Source: Lepas anatifera
Taxonomy: Eukaryota; Arthropoda; Thecostraca; Lepadidae
Assembly (NCBI GenBank): GCA_034440635.1
Contig: JAOTON010001713.1
Location: 992,001-1,056,000 of the forward strand
Direction: 5' to 3'
Length of the DNA: 64,000 bases
The position numbers and the translations under genes are program-made. The notes beneath the pieces are model-generated. The model saw nothing but the letters and a program-made list of their open reading frames with translations, was not told the DNA's origin and searched no databases. Every line of letters starts with the position of its first letter. The stretch's first letter is position 1. Below, piece by piece: positions 13,236-23,825 of the stretch.

Positions 13236-13479
13236 ATGTCGGCGGACGCATCAGTGGAGGAGGGGCAGCTGGCGGGCGGCGAGCAGGCGGTGCTGGTGCC
13301 GCTGCCGCTGGTGGTGGAGCACCTGAGACGGGTCATCTCAGTGATGCTGGAGGACGCCGCCAACCTGCCACGCCCGCTCCACTCGGCCCTCTCCGATAAG
13401 ACTCACCTGGAATATATCAAGAAGCTGGTGGGAGACCCGCAGACGCGCACCCTTCTGGTGGAGCGCACCAGCAATAAAG
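13236..13479 (+). CDS. DYNC1H1: Cytoplasmic dynein heavy chain, coding exon 1 (start)
   Basis: This exon encodes the extreme N-terminus of the dynein-1 heavy chain, the motor subunit that drives minus-end-directed cargo movement on microtubules; the N-terminal tail dimerises and binds intermediate chains. The ATG at 13236 opens 'MSADASVEEG'. After a variable acidic leader comes 'HLRRVISVMLEDA...', then 'KKLVGDPQTRTLLVERTSNK', which lines up with the conserved DPQ...LVER block of animal DYNC1H1. Length (81 codons plus one base) is as in other animals. The donor is AAAG|GTGTGT, leaving phase 1. An ATG at 12888 is in the same frame and open through the upstream minisatellite, but family comparison favours 13236. 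Confidence 0.93.
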
Positions 13480-13732
13480 GTGTGTGTTGGGGCTTACGGG
13501 CTTCAGTGACTAGGCTATGATGCCCAGGAATCAAGGTGAGTCGGATAGATTTGTTTGGGTGGCTGATTGTGGCGAAGGTGGGTAGCGAGGCTTGAGTGGA
13601 AGGTTAAGCTGTGGTTGTAGTGGGACTAAGTGATGCAGTGATGTAGCCTCCCATCAGGCTCTGCTGCCATTGCTGTTGATGTTGTGTGGGGAGCGGCGCG
13701 TCGGAGATTTGACGAGTGGGCGTGAACACCAG
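13480..13732 (+). other. Dynein intron 1 (253 bp)
   Basis: It is bounded by GTGTGT and ACACCAG. The acceptor has a poor pyrimidine tract, so the exact 3' border is less certain than for the other introns. Nothing else is seen. Confidence 0.7.
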
Positions 13733-13826
13733 ACGAGGAGTCGGAGGGACAGGAAGAGGATGAGAGGGAGCTGGTGCAGTACCACATCTCCAACCAGGTG
13801 CGCTTCACCAGCGCCAAAATGAACAG
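13733..13826 (+). CDS. DYNC1H1: Dynein heavy chain, coding exon 2
   Basis: Ninety-four bases that enter in phase 1 and leave in phase 2. The reading starts with an acidic stretch (DEESEGQEEDE), then 'LVQYHISNQVRFTSAKMN'. Animal DYNC1H1 has an acidic segment followed by a similar beta-strand-rich segment at this place. The donor is AACAG|GTCAGC. The acceptor lacks a strong pyrimidine tract, but the phase and the match to the family's acidic segment support it. The last codon (AG|T, serine) is completed by exon 3. Confidence 0.85.
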
Positions 13827-14065
13827 GTCAGCCCATCTACTTCTAGTGCCGACCCTTTGTCCACCTTGGGATTCATGCTCACGGGCCTTTTCACTGATTC
13901 GAGTTATGCTTTTAAAGGAATTCACTGATTCGAGATATGTCATCACACTGCCAGCCCATTCACCAGTATAGCCCAATAAAGCTGTCAGTTGTTATCGTAT
14001 TGATTATTTGGTAATTACATAATTGGTCAACTTAAGCTCGTTTGGCTAACCAGTAGCGTCGGCCA

Positions 14066-15537
14066 CAAGTACAGCGACGTGGTCAGCAGTGTTTCCCCTC
14101 CGTTCCGACAGTCTGGTGCAGTCCCTGGTCAGCTGTGTTTCTCCTCTCTTCCGGCAGTCTGGTGCAGTCCCTGGTCAGCAGTGTTGCCCCTCCGTTCCGG
14201 CAGTCTGGTGCAGTCCCTGGTCAGCAGTGTTGCCCCTCCGTTCCGGCAGTCTGGTGCAGTCCCTGGTCAGCTGTGTTTCCCCTCTGTTCCGGCAGTCTGG
14301 TGCAGTCCCTGGTCAGCTGTGTTTCCCCTCTGTTCCGGCAGTCTGGTGCAGTCCCTGGTCAGCAGTGTTGCCCCTCCGTTCCGGCAGTCTGGTGCAGTCC
14401 CTGATCAGCTGTGTTGCCCCTCTGTTCCGGCAGTCTGGTGCAGTCCCTGGTCAGCAGTGTTGCCCCTCCGTTCCGGCAGTCTGGTGCAGTCGGTGGTCAG
14501 CAGTGTTGCCCCTCCGTTCCGGCAGTCTGGTGCAGTCCCTGGTCAGCTGTGTTTCCCCTCTGTTCCGGCAGTCTGGTGCAGTCCCTGGTCAGCTGTGTTT
14601 CCCCTCTGTTCCGGCAGTCTGGTGCAGTCCCTGGTCAGCTGTGTTTCCCCTCTGTTCCGGCAGTCTGGTGCAGTCCCTGGTCAGCTGTGTTTCCCCTCTG
14701 TTCCGGCAGTCTGGTGCAGTCCCTGGTCAGCTGTGTTTCCCCTCTGTTCCGGCAGTCTGGTGCAGTCGGTGGTCAGCTGTGTTTCCCCTCTGTTCCGGCA
14801 GTCTGGTGCAGTCCCTGGTCAGCAGTGTTGCCCCTCTGTTCCGGCAGTCTGGTGCAGTCGGTGGTCAGCAGTGTTGCCCCTCTGTTCCGGCAGTCTGGTG
14901 CAGTCCCTGGTCAGCTGTGTTTCCCCTCTGTTCCGGCAGTCTGGTGCAGTCGGTGGTCAGCAGTGTTGCCCCTCCGTTCCGGCAGTCTGGTGCAGTCGGT
15001 GGTCAGCAGTGTTGCCCCTCTGTTCCGGCAGTCTGGTGCAGTCGGTGGTCAGCAGTGTTGCCCCTCCGTTCCGGCAGTCTGGTGCAGTCGGTGGTCAGCA
15101 GTGTTGCCCCTCCGTTCCGGCAGTCTGGTGCAGTCGGTGGTCAGCAGTGTTGCCCCTCCGTTCCGGCAGTCTGGTGCAGTCGGTGGTCAGCAGTGTTGCC
15201 CCTCCGTTCCGGCAGTCTGGTGCAGTCGGTGGTCAGCTGTGTTGCCCCTCCGTTCCGGCAGTCTGGTGCAGTCGGTGGTCAGCAGTGTTGCCCCTCTGTT
15301 CCGGCAGTCTGGTGCAGTCGGTGGTCAGCAGTGTTGCCCCTCCGTTCCGGCAGTCTGGTGCAGTCGGTGGTCAGCAGTGTTGCCCCTCTGTTCCGGCAGT
15401 CTGGTGCAGTCGGTGGTCAGCAGTGTTGCCCCTCCGTTCCGGCAGTCTGGTGCAGTCGGTGGTCAGCAGTGTTGCCCCTCCGTTCCGGCAGTCTGGTGCA
15501 GTCGGTGGTCAGCAGTGTTGCCCCTCCGTTCCGGCAG
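14066..15537. repeat. 46-bp minisatellite in intron 2; every unit carries the exon 3 splice acceptor
   Basis: Units contain a pyrimidine-rich segment (GCCCCTCCGTTCCGG or TTCCCCTCTGTTCCGG), then CAG|TCTGGTGC and (CCC or CGG)TGGTCAGC. The AG dinucleotides run from 14110-14111 to 15536-15537, a span of 1426 bp, exactly 31 periods of 46 bp, so 32 acceptor copies without a net indel. The final copy is the true acceptor of exon 3. The array reads open in all three forward frames for long distances because the unit lacks stops. Confidence 0.95.
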
Positions 15538-15711
15538 TCTGGTGCTGATTAAGCGGGGCGCGGTGCTGGAGGCTGAGAAGCCCCTCACTTCCCAGCTGCA
15601 CATGACCACCTTGAACGAGGGATCACCCTACGAGACTCTCCACACCTTTATCAGCAGCGCAGTGTCGCCATTCTTCAAGTCCTATGTCAAGGAGTCTGGC
15701 AAAGGGGACAG
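15538..15711 (+). CDS. DYNC1H1: Dynein heavy chain, coding exon 3
   Basis: The 174-base exon starts TCTGGTGCTGATTAAG, which is also the junction sequence repeated in the minisatellite. It reads '(S)[15 protein letters not shown]', '...[18 protein letters not shown]' and '...[17 protein letters not shown]', a near-canonical DYNC1H1 block (SPYETLH, PFFKSY). It enters with one base completing a serine codon and leaves with two bases of an arginine codon. The donor is GACAG|GTGGGA. This is the exon whose splicing the 46-bp array could affect. Confidence 0.95.
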
Positions 15712-15740
15712 GTGGGATAGACTGAGACGCGGATTCGTAA

Positions 15741-16787
15741 GGGGCTGTTCGCATATGCCATCAGCCAAATTTGTGGGGTGTTCGGTGCCTTCCCCCTTTG
15801 CCAGAAATTGTCAGAAAATGGCCCATCCCCTCCCCTTCGTCAGAAATTGCCAGACCCTCCTCTCGTTAGCAAAACTGTTGTCCACCTCAAAACACTAGTA
15901 ACAGGGGCAGGGGTGTGGATTTGTATATCTTTTGGTGGTGTTCAGGCATTCTGAATGAAACGTTAAAATGGTATTGAAATAGTGTGTAGATTTTCGTGTT
16001 TTTTATAGTTTTAATTTGCTGTCTCGAGTGAAACAGGTCTGTGAGGTGGCTAAAGTACACTACGTTATACTATCCCTTTTTATGTGGTGGTAATTGACAA
16101 TGTTTGAAATTTGTGCACCCTCATTCATGTACCAAATTTCATGCCCTGAAGGAAGCTAAAGATGCAATAATTAGAAGGTAAGAAAGAGCACTGACGAGGG
16201 TTTTTTTAACAAGATCTCGTTTACGCCTAACATATTCCAACTTTGCCGACTGGTGAGAAATGGTTTGGGTATCCACGGATAATAACCAGGTGCCTACAGC
16301 TCTAAACATGGGTGCGCTTTGTTAACGCACGGATCACATTATGTCATCCATGGTCAACGCATGGAAGAACCGGACACAAGACTAGAGGAGCAGCCACTTC
16401 ACTACAGATAAGAAACTATCTGAAAACATAGTTTTTATATTTTTTCATGTATGTTTGAGGAAATGGTCAAAAACAGCCGAACAGCTACCGGCTGCAGGAA
16501 TTTGCGGTTTGACATTGTATGAACGTACTTGGCTTGCGTAACTTCAAGAATGGTTCGAAAACTGGTACCATACTAAAGTTCTAATATAGTTGGTTACGAA
16601 ACTTGTATTTATCCTCTCTTCTATTTCCCTGGGCTTGTGTAGTTCTCACTCAATAAAAAAGTCCACGACAGCCCACGACCCCCTCCCCATCAGAAATCCT
16701 CAGAAAAAGTCAGTCCCCATTTCCCCTTCGTCAGAAAAGGCCAGACCGTCCCCCTTTCGGTGGCTGACGGCATAGGTGAACAGCTCC
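15741..16787. mobile_element. PIF/Harbinger-like MITE in intron 3
   Basis: The left end GGGGCTGTTCGCATATGCC and the right end (reverse complement GGAGCTGTTCACCTATGCC) are inverted and close to identical over about 27 bp. They are flanked by TAA on both sides (15738-15740 and 16788-16790). A three-base TWA duplication and a GGGGCTGTT-like end are typical of PIF/Harbinger. Inner sub-terminal copies of CCCCTTCGTCAGAAA lie near both ends. No transposase frame is present, so it is non-autonomous, 1047 bp long. Confidence 0.8.
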
Positions 16788-16790
16788 TAA

Positions 16791-17250
16791 CGGAGCCCAA
16801 CCCTATGTTCGGCTGTATCTTGACTATATTTCAGGAGCAATGCCTGATCTTGCGGAAATTTCTAATCTTGGAATTGCAATGGTACGCGCATGGCTAGGAG
16901 AAACCGAATGCTCTTGAAATCCAAAGGTAACCACGTATGCAGCAGTAATTGGAGCAGTTTTGGCTTTGTTATGATGTGAACGGAGCTGGTGGCTGGCACT
17001 CACCAAGTACCAGCCAGCGGCGCGTGGGGGCGCCGGCCGTGGGTTGGAGGTGACCAGCCAGCACACAGGCCAGTCCTCAGCCGCCGCGCCGCTCACCTCT
17101 CCACCTGTCTGGTTGCCACAGCGCCTTGGTGCTGCCTGCTTTGGCTGGTTCTATGAATTCTTGTATGTTTCGAAATTTCTGGCGTATTTTCCAGCAGTTT
17201 AAGTATCAATGGCCTATCCATTATGTAAACGGCGCGACTCACAAGTTTGT
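16791..17250. other. Intron 3, no feature recognised
   Basis: Non-coding sequence, moderately GC-rich near 17000-17110. Nothing could be supported. Confidence 0.4.
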
Positions 17251-17974
17251 TTAAAGGGAATGTGGCACATTGGTCGAATCCTGGAATTCAGTGTAATTAG
17301 GGGAACTTTTAGCCGAAAATCATGGATTCGTCCATTTTTCTCTGAAAAATATACAATAAGCTCAATATTTTGATTTTTAAAATGCTCTAGGGAAAAATAC
17401 AACTCTGCCTGTGGATGATGTCATGATCTGGTAACCACTACCATATTCAATACGCTTCAAGGGCTTCGATCGGCTGATACTCACCGTGGCGTCAGCATAT
17501 GTCGTCACACCAACAGCTGACAACTGTGGCCTGCTGATAAGGGTACATGTAGGATACATTTCAGGTAGTTTTTAGCTTTTTTCTACGGAAATTTTGAGTT
17601 TCAAGACGAATGATATATAGAGTACCTGGTTTTCCGGCATGCTTTACAACTTAGCTACCTTAGTTAAAGGGAGATACGCGAAAATTTTTTTATTGTGGTT
17701 TCTTGATATTTGAAAAATCCTGATCCTGAAACCAGTAATCATTTTCGTATCTTCGACCAATTTTTGGGAGGCCACATCACAATTATCGAAATATTTATCA
17801 ATAGCAGTTAGAGTATTAAACCCAGCACTCCATCACTAGCCAGGGACAATCTTTTCTCGTTGCCATGGTTACTAAAATTGTGTTTTGATGTTTCTCATAT
17901 AATGTATTTGTATTCAGAATGTATTTTTAAACCTTTTTTGTCATTAATTTTACAAATTTATCCTACAAGGAAGA

Positions 17975-19340
17975 TTTGAAAAAGATTTAAACCTCTACCT
18001 ACGGTCCGACCCGAACTAACCGGAGATGTGTTCGGCTGCAGGCGGACTGGCAGGTTTTTCTGCAACGCGCACGCGCAATATCGTATTTTATAGAATGCAG
18101 ACGGCAGCCAGCCCGTAATATGCAGGATTGCTCCTGCGCACCACAAAAGAGTTTGTAGGTTGCCAGCAGTCCAACACACCTCTGTTCGAGTTTTGCAAAA
18201 CAAACCCAGGAGCCGGCCGGGAGTAATGCAAATTGCCGTTGAGTCACTTTAGAACCCAGCTAGAGATGAAAATCTGTCCGGCGGCACCCCGAAGGCTGTA
18301 ATGGGCTCGGCTTGGTGAATTAAGGACATTGAAGACATAAGTGTCGCCACCGGCAAAAAAGTGGGGGGCCAGCCAAACTTCAACCTGATGCTGACAAAAA
18401 ACTTTCAACATCAGGACCAAAAACTCTTCGAATTTGGGCTCCTCGTAGCCTTCCGCAGCGGTTGGATATAAGAATGTCCGGTTTCCCTAATTTTGACTGA
18501 AATCAGGAAATTTTTGGCCGAAAAGGGGGGCCAGGTCCCCCTGGCCCCCCTTTTTCCGACGCGTATGAGTGAAGACCTGTTTTTAGTGTTTCAAGTGTGT
18601 AGACTATGGTGCTCTGAACAGAAACATACAATGGCTGATCCAGGTTTTCTATTGTAGGGGGAAAAAGGTGCATTTAGATCAGAATCTATGAGCGCCGAGG
18701 ATGGCCAGGAGTTGTGCTGTAGAATTGATGTGTATCGGAGGGACAAAATGTGTATGGAGGGACCATCGCCCCCCGAGAGCGTTGGAGGGGGGACCAAACT
18801 ATCTTTTGGTCCCCCAAAACGCCGGAGAAATTTTTGAAAAAGTGTTTACCCTAGGTCTGTAGAGTAAAAAATATTTGCTCCCCCTCGCCCCGGAGAGCGA
18901 TCATGTACTTGGAGATGTAGCTTTATACTAGGTCTGACAAGCACTGAAAGAGATGTTTACACAAGGCATGTAAAGCAAAAAAATATTCGTTCCCACCCAG
19001 GAGAGGCAGAAATGGGTTTGCCCCCTAATTCTAGGTGCCGTGGCGGCGCTCATTGGCACAAGTGTTCTGTCGTTGGAGCATCTTACCATCTAGCCCCCAG
19101 CGGAAATGAAAATGACCTTGCAGGAAATTTTCACTACAATTTTAATGTCTCCTAATTTAACACGTGCTTTGACGGGGGTCTGAGCCACCTTCACCTTGAC
19201 GAGGGGGTGGGTACCCGCCCCCTAAGATCTCGAGAACCACGGCAGGTAGCGAAAAACGGTAAAGCGTTGGGTAGCCCGTCTATTTCTTTATCGAAAATAT
19301 TTGAACCATTTTTTGTCAGATGACATTTAAGGTCACGAGA
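17975..19340. other. Left part of the ~7.4-kb insert, no gene recognised
   Basis: Runs such as GGGGGGCCAGCC and CCTGGCCCCCCTTTTTCC near 18360-18560, and CGCCCCCCGAGAGCG near 18770-18900, suggest decayed repeats. No coding region could be supported. Confidence 0.4.
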
Positions 19341-19354
19341 GGCCGTCCTACAAG

Positions 19355-19930
19355 TCTGCGAAGTATGGCAGCAGGCCAGACGAGTCGCACCAGTCTAACC
19401 ATCTAAAATTCCCGCACCGCCAGCCACCAAAAATTCGCACCAATCTTCCATATACCAGGGAGAAAAACGCACCCATTCCTACCCAAAAGATGCAATGCTA
19501 TCTCTCTTATTAGTTAGTTAATTAGTTGATGACTTTTCATAAGGCCCCCTCCTGTATCTTTATAACCACCTAGCCATTATTTGTTTGGTTTTCAGTGTCA
19601 CCTTCCTCGCACCAGTCTCACAAATTCGCACCAGGTTGGTAAAATTCGCACACTCGCTCCTATCCCCAAGGGCACTCGTACCAACGAGATCTCGTCAAAA
19701 GGGGGATGAGGTGGCTTAGTGGATAGCACCCTTGTCTTCTAAGCCACCGGTCCCGGGTTCAAGTCCCGGCGGAGCCTCTGAATAAGTCGATCTGATCCCC
19801 AAAATCCCTTCCAGCAGGGTGAGAGTTGGCGACGCCGTATGACCCTGGCAGTTGGTGCGTCGTTAAACCCCAACAATTATTATTATATCTCGTCAAAAAT
19901 GTTATGCTTTGCACACTGGCCGTACTAAGG
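19355..19930. mobile_element. MITE family C (GTGCAAAGTATGG ends), copy 1, carrying a SINE
   Basis: The left end GCGAAGTATGGCAGCAGG and right end TTATGCTTTGCACAC are imperfect inverted repeats. Internal phrases (CCAGCCACCAAAAATTC, TTTGTTTGGTTTTCAGTGTC) recur in the copies at 23826-24510. The SINE at 19701-19886 interrupts the stretch GAGATCTCG...AAAATG, which is uninterrupted at 24340-24370. That locus is an empty-site control. Confidence 0.75.
19701..19886 (+). mobile_element. tRNA-derived SINE, copy 1
   Basis: The 186-bp element starts with a tRNA-like head. Box A TGGCTTAGTGG fits the pol III consensus exactly and box B GGTTCAAGTCC is near-exact. The anticodon-loop text CTTCTAA suggests an arginine (TCT) tRNA ancestor. 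The 3' part ends GTTAAACCCCAACAATTATT. A perfect 12-bp duplication ATCTCGTCAAAA flanks it (19689-19700 and 19887-19898). It is transcribed by RNA polymerase III and mobilised by a partner LINE. Confidence 0.93.
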
Positions 19931-20029
19931 ATAACATATAAATTAAGGTTTTCGGCCATTACATCTGAACAAGTAAAGATAGAGCAAAACTACTTTTATA
20001 CTATAGGAATCCTCGTAGCAAGCCGAATC

Positions 20030-20530
20030 GAATGATATATGATTTGACCTTGCTAGGTCAAATCAAGGATTTGACCTGACCTGAGGTCAGGTCAAGGTCA
20101 AATTATATAAAATTTATATTATTAAAACTGCAAAGACAAGGTGAGTCTAATGCAACTAGAATGAACGCTTTATCACCATCCGTTACTAATTTATTCAGTA
20201 AAAACAATTTTCCCATGTATTTCCAACGGAGAGGTCATGCCTTGTACCTGACCTTAGGTCCTCGATATCAGTAATACCGGAAAATATTTTAGAGAACTCG
20301 GTGGGCCCATTATGTGATGAGTTTCAATCGGATAAGTTCACCCTGCTCCGACTTATGCTATCTTAAACTTTTTTTGAGGTCAGGTCACTTGACCTGTACT
20401 GGTGATCTGACCTGAGATGACCTAACCTTAAAATTTTCACAAAAGTTGTTAAAATGATGAGGGAAAAGGTATGCCAAGTACGGCGGCGCTACGCGCCGCC
20501 GTTTTTTGCTGTCTCCGAAAAACCCGAGGG
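20030..20530. repeat. AGGTCA-rich dispersed repeat, copy 1, ending in a GC hairpin plus T-run
   Basis: Clustered AGGTCA/TGACCT hexamers flank a middle part (TATTTCCAACGGAGAGGTCA, GAGAACTCGGTGGG) that recurs at 49080-49760. The copy ends with ACGGCGGCG-loop-CGCCGCCGT followed by six T near 20478-20506, a terminator-like hairpin. It does not code. Confidence 0.75.
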
Positions 20531-21660
20531 GGGGCGGGTACCCGCTCCACCGTCAATGCGAGTTTTAACATAACTACCAGCCATATGTTCAGCCGGAAAA
20601 TTTTTCAATGGATATTTATTTTCAGGCATTTTCTCAACTTTGTCAAGCTAAATCAGGGCACAACACAACAAACGTGGGAGGCATTTTCTTTCGAAGATCT
20701 GGCAACTTCACCAGAAAACGATCTAATTTGTTTTAAAATGCTTAGGTAAATACCGTGGAACAAAAATTATGTACCAATGCAGTGATTTATATTCATCACG
20801 GCAGCGAAGAAGCTCCTTTGACATCACATTGAGCGCAATTTTTCGGAACGACTATTTAATTCAGTACCATCTCGGCAGACATTTCCAAATGAAATATCGC
20901 AATCCATAATCATACATTTAATCATGATATAGGTGAGCAGAGAATCGACGGTATACAAATGCTAAACGAAATCGTAACGCCGTGAACATGTTTTGTGTGG
21001 TATCGCGTTCATTTCCACACGTATTCTTTCATGGTTTGCGCACTAACGCAGTCTAAGCCACTGAGCCGTTCGTTACGATAAATATATGAAGAATACTTCA
21101 CTTCTTGTTCAGATGCACCAAAAATAGGACACTGTGTACAAAGGTCACACTACTATACATAACAGGGAAGCCAACAGTTTGATTTGACTAGCATACATAA
21201 CTGATAAGTTTACGGCGTCAACAAACTACGCAACACAAAATGTACAGATCACGCATAAAATTTTGCCCCTGCCCATTGTTGGGTATGCAGGAGCGCCCTT
21301 CCCTTTCCCATGCGCCCATTTACTTTACGAAGAAAAACAAAGAAGAAAAATGTATAGCAAATATTATGGGCCACACCACTCCCCGCTATTTTTTTAGGTT
21401 TTTAAATGTTTTTGCGCAAGGGACATCCAAATCACAAAAACACATGTAAAAAACCAAACGTAAACACAACTGTTATCACTTCTATCATAGATATATAGAT
21501 CAATGCACGTTCCTAAAATATATAAATAATCCTTGATCAGTCACCGACTCGTACTTCTGACGCGGCGCTACAGCGGGTAAACGCCCGATTAGTATACGAA
21601 CTGGGTGCAGATACAGTATTATCAATAATAGCTGGCTACCTGAGGATACTACTTAATCAC
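20531..21660. other. No gene recognised
   Basis: AT-rich sequence downstream (in the transposase's orientation) of the P-like relic. Nothing could be supported. Confidence 0.35.
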
Positions 21661-21662
21661 TT

Positions 21663-23600
21663 TTACTAAACGTAGTAACGCATTCTCTTCATTTCCCGAC
21701 GACTTTTCTGTTCTGCCCTTGCCTTTCGCTTCCCCTCCGCATACAACCGTTGCAGCCACTTCACCCGCATGTGTGTTCTCGTCACCGCGTACTTTCGCGC
21801 TACCTTTTCGTGAAGGTCCGGGAATTTAACCAGCACATCAGAAGTCAAACGGCGAATGAATCCTGGTTTCCTATCGATGTCGCTTGGTCCATGCATAGCA
21901 CAAACTAAAACCTCTAGCTCCCCTACTTGCCTAAGCCACTTTTCACTTGGTATTGTGAGACCACCCCGATTGAGACGTTGCAACCACGCCAGTTTCCCAC
22001 TTTCATCTACTACAGGCACGGTCGATGATATGTATCAGAGAGCTGTCCACAGGTTTGCATTTTGCAGGAACAAAGCCCGCCACGTAGGCCGGTGCCTGCT
22101 TACAAAGTTTTTGGTTCGCGTCCCCTGCTGACGGAGCAGCTCGTTCCGCGGCGTCGTCCTGGTCATCCTCGTCCAGCCAGTCCTGCTCCGGGTTGTCCGG
22201 TACCGGTGGAGCGGGGCACGGCTGCACCCTCTCCATCTGATCACACAGCAGCAATGTCATCAAGCTCTTCAGTAATGACTGTCGGGGGGGTGTCCAGTTG
22301 CAGGGTAGCCGCACTCAGGTATGTTGATTCTTCTTCTTCCAGCGAGACTGGGGCTCCATCAGCATGTGGTCTAGCATGAGAACACGAGTCTTGGCCTCCA
22401 CCGCCGTTGGGTGGGTGCTGCCTGCTCCCAAGCCCCTGACCTGAGAGAAGAAGTTCGTTACCATGTCCTAATTCACCCGAGACGTCAGAAAGTACTTGAC
22501 ACCGTAGATGTTCTGAAGCATGCTGTGGAGACCTCGCAGGGCTGTTAAGGACATGATGAACCCGTTCTGGAATGGTACCTGCTCTGGCATCCGACTCGGG
22601 AATCCCGAATCAGCCGCATGAACTCGAGCAGAGAAGTATACTGAGCATTGATGGTGTGCTCCAAGCCGAATGCTGACCGATGAGCCTTGCCGTCCAGGAA
22701 GCACCGAAGTTGCAGGTGTCGAACATCTCGTCGCAGGTGATGATGAACTGAGCCTGCTTGACGAAGCGCTGACCGAATAGGTGGAGTAGACACTTTCCCA
22801 CGCGCTCGCTGAGCATCTGGGCCACTGGACGTACTCGCTGTCGCTCCTGGCCAGTCACCTGATGGAAATTTTTGGGTATAAACTTCATCTGACAATCATC
22901 AACTGATGGACGATTGTCAAAACGAACAGTTTTATTGGATATTTTGCTATATCGAGCGAATAACTGACACTTAGCCAAATATTCACAATCTAGTCATTTA
23001 TCATGATTGTTCAACTTAACAAATATTAGAGGATGACACATTTTCAGCTCCCACACATTTATAGATTTGTTTTAAATCTATTTTAACCTATCAGGGAAGG
23101 TTCATAATGTCCTTTTATTCAAAAGAGGACCACTAAAATTATTGATATGTTCCCGTTGCCAGAGAAAAATATATTGATATGTTCATTCGAATGAGTGGCC
23201 TGAGATTCATTTGATAGCAATGCAATCCATTTTGCCTCTGCAAATACAATTGTACACAGTATATTAATAAAAACGGTACAAACCAAATGGAAAGGTGCAC
23301 TCCCGAGCACTGAATAATTTAAAATCCTATACAAATCATTTAAATTTCACGTCCAGCACATATAAAAGAACGCAAGTAAATAGTTTGATGCACAAAACTG
23401 ATGGCCAATACCTTTATATGCTTCAACTGAAGGGCATAGCAAAGCTTGGCATTGTCCTTTGCCAAAAGCTGCTGCGGAGGCCCTTGTCTACTACCGGTGC
23501 TTCTGGACCCGGTAGCCTCAGACCCTGGTCCAAGATGTGGTTCCTCAGCAGCTTCAGGAAGTGAGGGACCATCCACAGATCTTAAGCCACTGGCAGCACC
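21663..23600 (-). pseudogene. P-element/THAP9-like transposase, C-terminal half, multi-exon relic
   Basis: Minus-strand pieces follow the order of P-superfamily transposases. Exon about 23600-23412 ends 'LCYALQLKHIK' at an AAAG|GTATTG donor. The next exon starts at 22888 after TGTCAG and reads 'QRVRPVAQMLSERV', '...QFIITCDEMFDTCN', then in other frames 'FIMSLTALRGLHSML' with 'GVKYFLTSRVN' and 'RGLGAGSTHPTAVEAK'. The last part gives 'APAYVAGFVPAKC' (about 22090) and 'LNRGGLTIPSEKWL' (about 21960). These match the SxxVA, GVKYLLT, RGLGG-HP, YVAGF and RGGL-PS landmarks of the family. Frame changes show decay. The THAP domain and first catalytic residues were not found upstream. Confidence 0.75.
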
Positions 23601-23825
23601 TGAAAAATTCATACAAGCATGAGGAAAGGACAGGCCAAAAATATGGAATGGAAGACTTCAATTCCCAGGACTTAAATGTGAGCACAAACTTGGCTTAGGG
23701 CCATAATGTTTTATAAGAATGCTATCCATCACATTACTGTATTTCAAGTTATTACACAAAAGTGACAGCAGAAAAAGAAGCAATAGAATCATTGTTTGCT
23801 ACAATACACCATGAATATACCAGGG

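Noticed and set aside
14079..15552. Three overlapping ~490-codon frames in the 46-bp array as a repeat protein gene
   Set aside because: All three forward frames are open because the unit lacks stops; the array lies between dynein exons 2 and 3 and carries splice-acceptor copies.
18591..18797. Small gene near 18600
   Set aside because: Short frame in GC-skewed repeat debris without any recognisable feature.
19701..19790. Functional tRNA gene
   Set aside because: A and B boxes are good, but the anticodon and acceptor stems do not pair well, and the same sequence with a 3' tail and target duplication occurs at 45519, so it is a SINE.
20478..20506. Bacterial-type rho-independent terminator
   Set aside because: The context is animal DNA; the hairpin plus T-run belongs to a dispersed repeat.
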